Part shown: positions 1 to 9,090 of the stretch, one piece after another
How positions within the stretch are numbered: position 1 is the stretch's first letter
Layout: the number at the start of each line of letters is the position of its first letter
NCBI GenBank assembly: GCA_017609105.1
Contig: JAFCEQ010000006.1
Location: forward strand, 1 to 41,064
Length of the DNA stretch: 41,064 nt
Direction of reading: 5' to 3'
Origin: Candidatus Parvarchaeota archaeon
GTDB lineage: Archaea; Nanobdellota; Nanobdellia; JAFCGN01
Translations under genes and position numbers: made by a program
Notes under the pieces: model-generated
What the model saw: only the letters and a program-made list of their open reading frames with translations
What the model was told of the DNA's origin: nothing
Databases searched by the model: none

Positions 1-91
1 AAAAAAATAATTACTAAAAAAATAATGATTATTTTTTTTTAATGAAAAGACATTAATAATGGTAAAAACATGAAAAAAATAGGATAAAAAC

Positions 92-562
92 ATGAAAAAC
101 AAGAAAACAGAACTCAAGGAATTAAAAAAACTCAAAGAATTAAAAGAAGTTGAAGAAATAATAAAAGAAATAACCTTGTTCACGAGTGAAACAAAAAACT
201 TAGAATACGCGCTTGACGAGAAAAACAAAATGAATACTAAAACATTCGATAACATAATTTACGAAATCGCTGAAGAACTCACGAGAACAATAAACACGCA
301 AACAAAAGAAACGAGTTTATACGTTGAAGAAGAAACAAATAAAATCCTAAATGAAATCATTCTTCACACTGTAGAACAAAGAAACCTGGAGAAATTATTA
401 AAAGAATTACACGAGCCTGCAATAATAAAACCAATAAACACGAAAAACAAGAGAGAATACTATCAAACAATAAAAAACACGATTAATAATATTGCAAGAA
501 GAATAAGTCAAAAATACTTAATACAAGAATGGAAAAAAAATTACACAAAAAATGAATTCTAA
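92..562 (+). CDS. hypothetical charged, helix-rich (coiled-coil-like) protein, 156 aa
   Basis: Complete ORF with Lys/Glu-rich heptad-like N-terminus; no recognised family. Confidence 0.6.
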   Translation: MKNKKTELKELKKLKELKEVEEIIKEITLFTSETKNLEYALDEKNKMNTKTFDNIIYEIAEELTRTINTQTKETSLYVEEETNKILNEIILHTVEQRNLEKLLKELHEPAIIKPINTKNKREYYQTIKNTINNIARRISQKYLIQEWKKNYTKNEF

Positions 563-640
563 AAAAAAAGATTTTTTAATGAAAAACACAAGCACAAAAT
601 TTTCTTAATCAAAAAGAATTAATGAGCCAATAAATTAAAA

Positions 641-720
641 TTCTTAATCACAAATAATAATTTAAAAATTCTTAATCATAATTAATAAAAAAAATTGTTA
701 ATCACAAGTAATAATTTATA
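641..720. repeat. three imperfect tandem units (~26-28 bp) around TTAATCAYAA
   Basis: ttcttaatcacaaataataattt (641), ttcttaatcataattaata (669), ttgttaatcacaagtaataattt (695). Confidence 0.6.
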
Positions 721-724
721 TAAG
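714..724 (+). promoter_or_regulatory. putative archaeal TATA box for the giant surface-protein gene
   Basis: atttatataag about 30 nt upstream of ATG 750; matches TTTAWATA. Confidence 0.5.
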
Positions 725-749
725 TTTTAAAATTATAATAAAAAGAATA

Positions 750-3700
750 ATGAACAAGAAAAAATTAATAGTGCTAACATTATTTTTTTTTATTATAACC
801 ATAAACATAAGATTATCTAAGGCAACTCCTCTGAGTTGTGAGATAAGAAACACTTGTTATTCAAACGAGACCTGCATTTTCAGCATGAAAAAAACAACTA
901 ATTCACATATTGGCATGTGCGGTTATTATGATAATCAAATGTGCTGCAATGATTTAATCAGCATGGAATTACTAGATAATAATACTCCTACAAACGGGAA
1001 TAAGATTTTAAGCACTTACAGACAAAATAACTCGCACGTTAGCGCACCTGACTTAGCGAATTACAATATTGTTGCATTATGCGGGTTGCATTGTGAGATA
1101 AGAAACACTTGTTATGATAATGAAACAGAAGTTATTGACTTACACAAGCTCATAGGAGGTTCAGTAAGGAATTCTCATATCTCTCTTCCAGGAACAACAC
1201 CAATCAAATTATGCTGTTATAATGATGGTTCTTGCACAACAAGCATTGACAGCATAACCACTGACCCAATATATTATAAGGAGAGTGAAGGAAAAAATTA
1301 TACAACAAGTCCTTTCACATTAATAGCTAATGTTAGTGATGCAGTAGGATTAATAAGCGATTCTTGCATGTACACAACAAATAATACTGATTGGATCAGT
1401 ATGACTCAAACTAATCTTAATACAACGCACGCGATTTGCACTGCAGAACTAACAGGAGTGAATGATGAAACACTAAGCATTTACGTTCAAGTAAACGGAA
1501 CTGACGGTAGAACAGGAAGAAACACAGAACCCTTTAACATCACTATTGATAGTAATCCGCCGAACATTAATGAAATCCTAATTAATGACTCTCTTGTAGC
1601 GCAACAAGATAATCTGAACTTCACAATAATTGATTATCCGAGCGTTGGTTTAAAAGACGCGTGGTACTCCATTAATAATGGAATAACAAATCATACTTTC
1701 ACCACTCTTGACAACATCTTACACGAGATTAATTTATCAACATTCAACAGAGGATACGTGTGGATTGATGTTTGGGCAAGAGATTATCTTGATAATACTC
1801 AACACAAAAGATTCAAGTATGATATTGGTTTAAGAGCAAGGTTTAACATAACAAACGTGAACATGAGCGAAGTGAATAACACAAGATTCTTCATATTAAA
1901 CCCGAACTCAAGCTTCACTAACATTCTTAACATAAGGAATTACGGGAGGATAGGTGATTCAACAAGAACTTTTAACAATGTTTTCAGCGTAAACGAGAAA
2001 GTTGATGTTTACTTCACAATACCAACAGAACAAGGTTTATTAAAAGCAAGAATTAAAGGAGTGAACATAACAGGAGAGAACATACCAATAAGGTTCATAG
2101 GAAGCAATGAATACAATGGTTATAATCCAATTCAAAGCCCGATAAGCGATTTACTAATGATTGACCCTGATTACATGAATTACGATGGTTTTGATTTTTA
2201 CATTCCTTACAATTCCTCAAGAATGATGCCAACCACTTTCCTACACTGCCAGGATTTTGATTTCGTGAACAATAATTGCACTCAATGGAGTATTGAAAGA
2301 ATAGATGAAAGCACTTACTTAAGTAATGCTACTAAAATAGGAAGAAAAACAAATTTAAAATGCATTCCCTTCACTAATTACCAGGATTTCAGTCCTGATA
2401 GTTTAAAAATGTACGCGGTTTCAAGAAATGATTTCAGATTCAATGTCTTCGATGATTTTGAATACAAAATAAATGATTGGACTGGAATAAACAATATTTC
2501 TTATGAAACAAATACTTCAACATCCAAATCAGGTTATTGGAGTTTAGGAGTGCAATACACTAATACTAATCAATGGGTTGAAAAAAAAGTTAATGTTAAT
2601 ACGAGTGAATACCCTTACCTGGGTTTTGCTTACAAAGTAAATGATAACACTAAATTTAATTTAAGAATAATAACTATTAATAATGAAACCCTAATTTATA
2701 ATGGAACAAGCATAACAGGAGATTACTCCCTGCCTAACTTCATTCCTGATGATTCCTGGCACTTCATTTTAATTAATTTAAACAAGGACTTACTGAACAA
2801 GGGTTTAAGCACAATAATAACAAAAATTGATTTCGGAGCTGAGGACTCCTTAAATAATACTTCATTCTTTATTGATGACTTACTCATCTCTAATGTACGA
2901 CCAGGAGGAGCTGGAAGAGTATTATACTTCAATGATTTTGAATCAATAACAGGAATCCTGAAAGATTGGAATGAATTCATTACAAACACTTTATCCTTTA
3001 GCACTGATTCAAACACAGGATATTATTCCATGAAAGTCACATGCCAGGACAAAACTTGTTCCATAATAAAAAACTTGCATTATAATGTAGGGGATTATCC
3101 AAGAATCCTTTTTTCATACAAGATGCCTTCAAGCGTTGCAACATCTTTCCGCGTGTTAGTAGAAAAAGACGGTATTCCATACATTTTTTGTTATGACATG
3201 GGAGCTGGTTGCGGTTCAAATGATTACCCCATAATAGCTTCTTCACAAGTTCAAAGAGATAATCAATGGCATTTTGTTGAATTGGATTTAGGGAATTCAA
3301 TAATTAATGCAGGACTTGAAAATCCTTTCTCAACCTATGTTCAAAGCTTTAAATTTTCTAATACAGGACTTATTGACATGACAGGACAATACTACTTAAT
3401 AGATACTTTCTCAATACTACCAGGTAATAAAGGAGCGTGCATTGATTGCGATATTAATGTGAACACTACAATAACTTCTTTAAGCGACGGAACCACGAGC
3501 GCAATACTAGCAATGACTGATGGGGTTAATTCTGAAAAGTATCTTCGTTTACCGAAAGAAGCAGAGATAATAAGTGCTTTAATTGATTACGAATCCTTTA
3601 AGGATGCTACAACAATCACTTCAACAAACATAATTGAAAGCACTAATGATTTAACAAGCACTACTAATTCAATCACGGATTTATTTGTTAAGGATTATAT

Positions 3701-6700
3701 TTATTCTCTTGATCCTGCTAACAAAAAAATTCATAAATATTATTTAAACACTACTTTCATTCAAGACATTTCTTTAAGAACAAGCACTGACATAAACCCA
3801 ATTGGTTTTTTTGTTAATGATTCAGAATGGTTTTTTGTTTCAAACATGAATTACACGAGCACTACTCCAACAGGCAATGTAATAGTCATAACTCCTGAAG
3901 GAAGAATAAATAACATTATTAATGGATTCGCTCATCCTTTTGATGTTATAGAAAAAAGTGGAAAACTTTATGTTTCTGACAGTAAAACTGGAATGATAAG
4001 AGTTCTTTGGTTAAACGGAACAAGCATTACTAACATAACAGGATTAGAAATTCCAAAATACTTATTCTTAGATGATAATAATTTCTTATTTGTTACTGAT
4101 AATAATGGTGTGAAAATTTATAATCAAGATTTAATTTTAATCAAAAAAATTAATAATATAGGAGAAAATTACCAAATTTCTCATGCTGAAGGCATTGCAT
4201 TAGATTCAAATGATAATCTTATTATAGGAGATCCAGGCAATAATAAGATTCAAGTATTCAGGAAAGACGGAACTTATTTAACAAGCATTAATGATTTAAC
4301 TAATCCATATGCTGTGGCAGTTGATTCAAACAATAATGTTTATATTTCTGATTCTGGAACAGGGAAAATAATTATTTACCCTTCCTTAACAGCGAGCACA
4401 ACACTTGATTTAGGAGGAGATTCATCTTCTTTAATAACTACTGACGGTGTTAAAGACGTTTCTCTTGAATTACAATCCTTAATTAATACTTGTTCTTGCA
4501 CTGATTGCGTGCAAGAAGATAATAATTGCCTTGTGCCTCTAAAGTTTTCAAGCGATGGCATAGTAAAAATAAACAAGATTAATATCTTGTTCAAAGGAGA
4601 AGGCTCAAACTTCAAAATTGATTTTATTTATGATTTTGAAGACGGTTATGCTGGGTGGAGAGGCAATGATTCATATGTTAGGTTATCTCCTGTAAGTTAT
4701 GATGGCAAAGCAGGGCTTGAAGTTAAATCAAAAACAGGTTATGATAAAATACTATCATTCACATCTTTACCAACGTTTATTGACACTAATGACAAGTCCT
4801 ACATTAATTTCGCTTATAAAGTGCCGTCAGACTCAAACTTTAACTTAATCCTAACAATTGACGGAAGCAATTACTTTGTTAAAGGAACTGATTCTGTTAT
4901 TGATGGAGCAATAAGTATTGGTGACATACCTGATTTCGTTGCTGACAATACTTGGAGGATTGCTTCAATTAATATTGATTCCTTATTAGATGCTGTTTTA
5001 GGAGACACCACTCATTTATTGCAAAAAATTTCTTTCGGAAAACCATCAGGAGTTAATACAAATACTCTGAAAGTTTTTTTTATTGATGAAATAAGTTTAA
5101 CTAATAAAGGAATAAGTGATTGCCCTTTCAAACAAGAAAACGCGGAATTCGTTTTTAGTGCAAGAACTTTGGATGGTGGAACGCAAGCAGAACTCCTCCC
5201 GGATTTAAGCGTAAGCAGTGATGGAATAAGCACTAATGAATCCGAGCCTGAAGCAGGAGTTCTAACAAAACTTAATATTGTTGTGTCAAATAATGGTGAT
5301 GACGTAGCGCACAACGTGAACGTAACTTGTGAGAAAGACGAAGTGCTCGTGGATTATAATGATTCCTTAACTACTTTATCTGTTGGAAGCGCAACTGTTT
5401 CATGCGAGTTCACACCTTCTTATGGGAATCAAACAATAAGGGTTAATGTTACTACAACAGATAATGAAACTAACTTAGATGATAATAGTGCTGAGAAGAT
5501 TGTGAGAGGATATGATAAAACACCGCCAACAGTGATTATTAATTTACCTGAAAACAATTCATGGTATTACTCGCCAACAACTCTTAATTATGAAGTTATT
5601 GATAATTTAGATAGTTTGCTTGATTGCAAATACGTTCTCAACACTACTTTCATTACTAATTCAGGTTCAATCATAAACAATACTGAAGACGTGGAGTCCA
5701 TGATTACAAGAGGAACACCGCAAGGAGGTTATAATATTGTGTATGTTAATTGTACTGATGATGATGAGAACACAGGAAAAAGCGATGAAATATATTTTTA
5801 TGTTTACTGCACTCATTCAACTGATTGTGAGGAAGGTACTGCATGCATTAAATTAGATGTTGGTTCTAAATGCTTAACTTGTAATTCAACTTATTTATGG
5901 AATGTTTGCGCAAACATAACTCTCGGGGATTATTCTTTAACAGATGTTGCGAGCATGTGTTGGAATGACACGCGAGGATTATCTTGCTTGCCAACAATAA
6001 ACGTGACTAATGAAGTTAATTATCCAAAAATTTATCAGAACGGTTATGACAGAACAAATAAGTACATTGACATAAACGATACTTTTTCATTAAATAATTC
6101 TTTAATGACAAGAGTCGGGTTATTCCAACCATACCTTAGAATGGCTTGCTATGACGCGAACTGCCAATTCTCCAATAATGAATTAACAGCGATTTATTCA
6201 ACTCCAACAAGCGTTAGTTTAACAGCAAGAGGTAATGCATCAACTAATAATCAATGCGGTTTATGGAGATTATATAATATGTTAGATTCAACACCTCAAT
6301 TTTATGAATTAAACGGAACTGGTTTAAAAGCAGGAGCTCAGAACGCTACTAAAGCAAATGTTACTGTAGATGATTTAATAATAAGTGAAGCAGCTGATAT
6401 TTGGGTTCAAGGTTCTTCAACAAGTGTTAATTTAAATGTTAAAACAGATTATTGCACTATGAATACAACAAGGGAACACACGATTGAATGTTATCTTGAT
6501 TGCGATCCTCAAGACGCTGATAATAGCGGGGGGTGCAGTAAGATATTAGGAAGCAGCTCTAATCACGGGAATTATGCTATTCTTTCAGGAATAACAAACG
6601 GCACTCACATTCTAACAATAAATAATATTACTGAAGCAGATTATCACACTGTTTATTGCGTTGCTAATGATGATGATTTCAATGTTTTAGACACTGACAC

Positions 6701-7775
6701 TCAAATGATTTATGAAAATTTTAGTACAAGTGTTTTCATTAATACAGAAGTTTTAACACCTCAACCAATTGAGGAGAAAGGAGATGTTCAAATCCAAATT
6801 AATGCAAGCGATGTTGTTGATAAAAATAATATTGAATTCATTGAATTAAGAGTTAATTCAAGCGCTGGCGACATATTTTATGATAACTTAACAACTAGTG
6901 TGAACGGTGATTGTTATTCAGTGAACGCAACAACTTATTCATGTAATATTGTTCTTTCAAAACTAAATTCAGGAGTTTACACTATTTATTCAAGAGCAGT
7001 GAATAACGCTCTCTTCTCAGGAACTGATGAGGACTTATTTAGTGTTATGGGTTTATTCTGCTCATTAAATGTGAAAAATAATACAATACAAGGTGTTGAG
7101 GACACAGCGAAAATCACTGTTAATAGGATTCCTTCAGGCGATGTAAATGATTTCTCAATTTATTTTTACATAGATGAGGGATTAATTGGAACAACCATGA
7201 GCGATGAGAACGGTTACGCTGAAATTGATTACACAACACCAATAGCAGGCATTCATAATTACACTGTGACTTGTAATAAATCAGTATTAAATGATACTGA
7301 AACTAAGTGGATAAGCACTGTTACAACAAGATTAAGCGTGACACCTGATTCACAAGTTTTTGGTTTAGGAGATACTGGAATGAATGCTTATGAATACGTG
7401 ATTGAGAATCCAAGCAATGCAGAACAAGAATACACTTTGTACGTGAGTTCAAGTAAATCACCTGTTAGGTTCAGCGCTAATAGTAAAACAACTTATAATC
7501 TTCTTGTCCCGCCTTACAATAATAAAACAGGTTTTCTTGACTTGCTTCCAACAAGAATCGGGGATGACATAATACACGTTTATTACAAGAACGATAATTC
7601 AGAGCTTGATTCAATTATTAGTGAGGACAAGCACATATTAGTTGAATCACGAGTAAGAGCAGTAAGTGACTCTAACTTACTTTCAATACAAATAACACCA
7701 GGCATTAAAAACTTTCAAGTATTATTGCTTTTCTTGTTTGCTGCAGGAATTTATTTCAAAAGAATTAATGATTGA
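750..7775 (+). CDS. giant secreted multidomain surface protein, 2341 aa: signal peptide, duplicated Cys-rich N-terminal module, jelly-roll/LamG-like modules, NHL-type beta-propeller, CARDB-like domain, C-terminal hydrophobic anchor
   Basis: Signal MNKKKLIVLTLFFFIITINI; repeated CEIRNTCY; NHL-like blades (GIALDSNDNLIIGDPGNNKIQVFRKDG, AVAVDSNNNVYISDSGTGKI); CARDB-like PDLSVSSDGIS...; many N-X-S/T sequons; C-terminal FQVLLLFLFAAGIYFKR. Confidence 0.9.
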   Translation: MNKKKLIVLTLFFFIITINIRLSKATPLSCEIRNTCYSNETCIFSMKKTTNSHIGMCGYYDNQMCCNDLISMELLDNNTPTNGNKILSTYRQNNSHVSAPDLANYNIVALCGLHCEIRNTCYDNETEVIDLHKLIGGSVRNSHISLPGTTPIKLCCYNDGSCTTSIDSITTDPIYYKESEGKNYTTSPFTLIANVSDAVGLISDSCMYTTNNTDWISMTQTNLNTTHAICTAELTGVNDETLSIYVQVNGTDGRTGRNTEPFNITIDSNPPNINEILINDSLVAQQDNLNFTIIDYPSVGLKDAWYSINNGITNHTFTTLDNILHEINLSTFNRGYVWIDVWARDYLDNTQHKRFKYDIGLRARFNITNVNMSEVNNTRFFILNPNSSFTNILNIRNYGRIGDSTRTFNNVFSVNEKVDVYFTIPTEQGLLKARIKGVNITGENIPIRFIGSNEYNGYNPIQSPISDLLMIDPDYMNYDGFDFYIPYNSSRMMPTTFLHCQDFDFVNNNCTQWSIERIDESTYLSNATKIGRKTNLKCIPFTNYQDFSPDSLKMYAVSRNDFRFNVFDDFEYKINDWTGINNISYETNTSTSKSGYWSLGVQYTNTNQWVEKKVNVNTSEYPYLGFAYKVNDNTKFNLRIITINNETLIYNGTSITGDYSLPNFIPDDSWHFILINLNKDLLNKGLSTIITKIDFGAEDSLNNTSFFIDDLLISNVRPGGAGRVLYFNDFESITGILKDWNEFITNTLSFSTDSNTGYYSMKVTCQDKTCSIIKNLHYNVGDYPRILFSYKMPSSVATSFRVLVEKDGIPYIFCYDMGAGCGSNDYPIIASSQVQRDNQWHFVELDLGNSIINAGLENPFSTYVQSFKFSNTGLIDMTGQYYLIDTFSILPGNKGACIDCDINVNTTITSLSDGTTSAILAMTDGVNSEKYLRLPKEAEIISALIDYESFKDATTITSTNIIESTNDLTSTTNSITDLFVKDYIYSLDPANKKIHKYYLNTTFIQDISLRTSTDINPIGFFVNDSEWFFVSNMNYTSTTPTGNVIVITPEGRINNIINGFAHPFDVIEKSGKLYVSDSKTGMIRVLWLNGTSITNITGLEIPKYLFLDDNNFLFVTDNNGVKIYNQDLILIKKINNIGENYQISHAEGIALDSNDNLIIGDPGNNKIQVFRKDGTYLTSINDLTNPYAVAVDSNNNVYISDSGTGKIIIYPSLTASTTLDLGGDSSSLITTDGVKDVSLELQSLINTCSCTDCVQEDNNCLVPLKFSSDGIVKINKINILFKGEGSNFKIDFIYDFEDGYAGWRGNDSYVRLSPVSYDGKAGLEVKSKTGYDKILSFTSLPTFIDTNDKSYINFAYKVPSDSNFNLILTIDGSNYFVKGTDSVIDGAISIGDIPDFVADNTWRIASINIDSLLDAVLGDTTHLLQKISFGKPSGVNTNTLKVFFIDEISLTNKGISDCPFKQENAEFVFSARTLDGGTQAELLPDLSVSSDGISTNESEPEAGVLTKLNIVVSNNGDDVAHNVNVTCEKDEVLVDYNDSLTTLSVGSATVSCEFTPSYGNQTIRVNVTTTDNETNLDDNSAEKIVRGYDKTPPTVIINLPENNSWYYSPTTLNYEVIDNLDSLLDCKYVLNTTFITNSGSIINNTEDVESMITRGTPQGGYNIVYVNCTDDDENTGKSDEIYFYVYCTHSTDCEEGTACIKLDVGSKCLTCNSTYLWNVCANITLGDYSLTDVASMCWNDTRGLSCLPTINVTNEVNYPKIYQNGYDRTNKYIDINDTFSLNNSLMTRVGLFQPYLRMACYDANCQFSNNELTAIYSTPTSVSLTARGNASTNNQCGLWRLYNMLDSTPQFYELNGTGLKAGAQNATKANVTVDDLIISEAADIWVQGSSTSVNLNVKTDYCTMNTTREHTIECYLDCDPQDADNSGGCSKILGSSSNHGNYAILSGITNGTHILTINNITEADYHTVYCVANDDDFNVLDTDTQMIYENFSTSVFINTEVLTPQPIEEKGDVQIQINASDVVDKNNIEFIELRVNSSAGDIFYDNLTTSVNGDCYSVNATTYSCNIVLSKLNSGVYTIYSRAVNNALFSGTDEDLFSVMGLFCSLNVKNNTIQGVEDTAKITVNRIPSGDVNDFSIYFYIDEGLIGTTMSDENGYAEIDYTTPIAGIHNYTVTCNKSVLNDTETKWISTVTTRLSVTPDSQVFGLGDTGMNAYEYVIENPSNAEQEYTLYVSSSKSPVRFSANSKTTYNLLVPPYNNKTGFLDLLPTRIGDDIIHVYYKNDNSELDSIISEDKHILVESRVRAVSDSNLLSIQITPGIKNFQVLLLFLFAAGIYFKRIND

Positions 7776-7827
7776 AATCAATGATTACATTACTAGCTTG
7801 ATTATGATAAATAAGGGGGTGGATCCT

Positions 7828-8256
7828 TCATAAATCCTTTTTATCCTTAACGCCTATTTTTAGTTTCAAATAATTTTCTAAAATAAAAGGATTGCATTCT
7901 CGTAATTCTTCTGAAAGACATTTAATAGCATCAACAAGATTAAGTTCTGAACCCTCATCAACTATTATTTTCTTTCCTTCTATTGAATACTTAATAATTC
8001 TTTTGTTTAAAAAATAATTTAATGGATTCCTCATTCTTATTTCAATCTCCTTAACTCTTCCAGTATCCATATTAACTTCTCTGTAAATTGGAATCTCTTC
8101 TCCATCAATCAATTTTTTTAGCATTGAACCAGCTAAATTATTAAACCATTTCTTTAATCCTAATTCAGTGTAATAAACTATTGCTGTCTCACTTAATTTT
8201 TTAACACGTGATGGCACGAGTTCTAATTCATATGATAACAATTTTTTCACCTTCAA
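7828..8256 (-). CDS. hypothetical protein, 142 aa
   Basis: Complete ORF; shares a motif (REVNMDTG) with the neighbouring 8268-8633 product (REINVDNG). Confidence 0.7.
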   Translation of the reverse strand: MKVKKLLSYELELVPSRVKKLSETAIVYYTELGLKKWFNNLAGSMLKKLIDGEEIPIYREVNMDTGRVKEIEIRMRNPLNYFLNKRIIKYSIEGKKIIVDEGSELNLVDAIKCLSEELRECNPFILENYLKLKIGVKDKKDL

Positions 8257-8267
8257 AAAAAAACATT

Positions 8268-8633
8268 TTATAATTTATTCGCCTCTGCTTCCAACCTATT
8301 CTTTGAGAAATTCTCTTCCAAAACACGAACTAACTCGCTTTCTTTCTTAATCTTTAATTCCTTGCTTTTCTCCTTATTCCTAACAATATTAATTGAATAA
8401 GCTTTTTTGTTTTTTGAAACATAAAGTTCAATTGAGTCCCCGTTATCAACATTAATTTCTCTTAATATATAATCTCCTTCTTTTTTAACAACACTCATGA
8501 TTTTCTGAGCTAAATCATTATAAGACTTGCTTTCATTATCCTCAAAATCCCTATTATATTTTAGCGCTTCTTTTTTAGGTCCTCTTCCTTCTACACTAAA
8601 AACATAATGCTTTTTTTTATTTGCTAAACTCAA
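8268..8633 (-). CDS. hypothetical protein, 121 aa
   Basis: Complete ORF directly upstream of its putative paralog. Confidence 0.7.
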   Translation of the reverse strand: MSLANKKKHYVFSVEGRGPKKEALKYNRDFEDNESKSYNDLAQKIMSVVKKEGDYILREINVDNGDSIELYVSKNKKAYSINIVRNKEKSKELKIKKESELVRVLEENFSKNRLEAEANKL

Positions 8634-8705
8634 ATAAACCCCCTTAAATTAATAACAAGATTTACTATTTTTAAATTTTTATCCAAAAAAAATTTTTAAA
8701 AAAAG

Positions 8706-8789
8706 CGCCAGGGACGAGATTCGAACTCGCGCCTCCAAAAGGAGAACAGCTTAGCAGGCTGCCGCGTTAGACCACTCCGCCACCCTGGC
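8706..8789 (-). tRNA. tRNA-Ser (GCT anticodon), type II variable arm, CCA not encoded
   Basis: Reverse complement gccagggtggcggagtggtctaacgcggcagcctGCTaagctgttctccttttggaggcgcgagttcgaatctcgtccctggcg; acceptor GCCAGGG/CCCTGGC. Confidence 0.93.
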
Positions 8790-8927
8790 ACTTTTAATTA
8801 AAGCATAAATGCTTCTCCTTTCATAGAATTCTTAATTATTTAAAAACATTTTCTTAATTATTTATTTTTTTTAAAACATTTTCTTTAACTTAAGTATTTT
8901 ATTTGTAAACAAATCAGGATGATTGAC

Positions 8928-9017
8928 ATGAGAGATAAGAAAATAAGCGCGATTAACATTATTTTAAGAATACTTTTATTTTCAATACTTTTAATTTTGT
9001 GTATAACTCTTATATGA
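8928..9017 (+). CDS. possible 29-aa hydrophobic microprotein (MRDKKISAINIILRILLFSILLILCITLI)
   Basis: Short ORF with one hydrophobic helix and an upstream AGGATG; unsupported otherwise. Confidence 0.25.
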   Translation: MRDKKISAINIILRILLFSILLILCITLI

Positions 9018-9090
9018 GTAGGCAGGTCAGCCATGTTATTTTAAAAGACAATTAATTATTAATAATATTACTCTTTTTTTGCTTACTTTT

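Noticed and set aside
16-38. AT-only palindrome AAAAAAATAAT-G-ATTATTTTTTT
   Set aside because: Low complexity in an AT-rich genome; perhaps a terminator of an upstream gene, but not supportable from this window
70-87. Mini-ORF MKKIG upstream of the 92-562 gene, with duplicated TAAAAACATGAAAAA
   Set aside because: Very short and in homopolymer-rich sequence; no support for a regulatory uORF
2723-5314. Minus-strand ORFs inside the giant surface-protein gene
   Set aside because: The + frame carries coherent domains across the whole interval; the minus ORFs show no family signature
8706-8789. tRNA-Ser as integration site for a mobile element
   Set aside because: No integrase, no second copy of the tRNA 3' end noticed in the window; kept only as context
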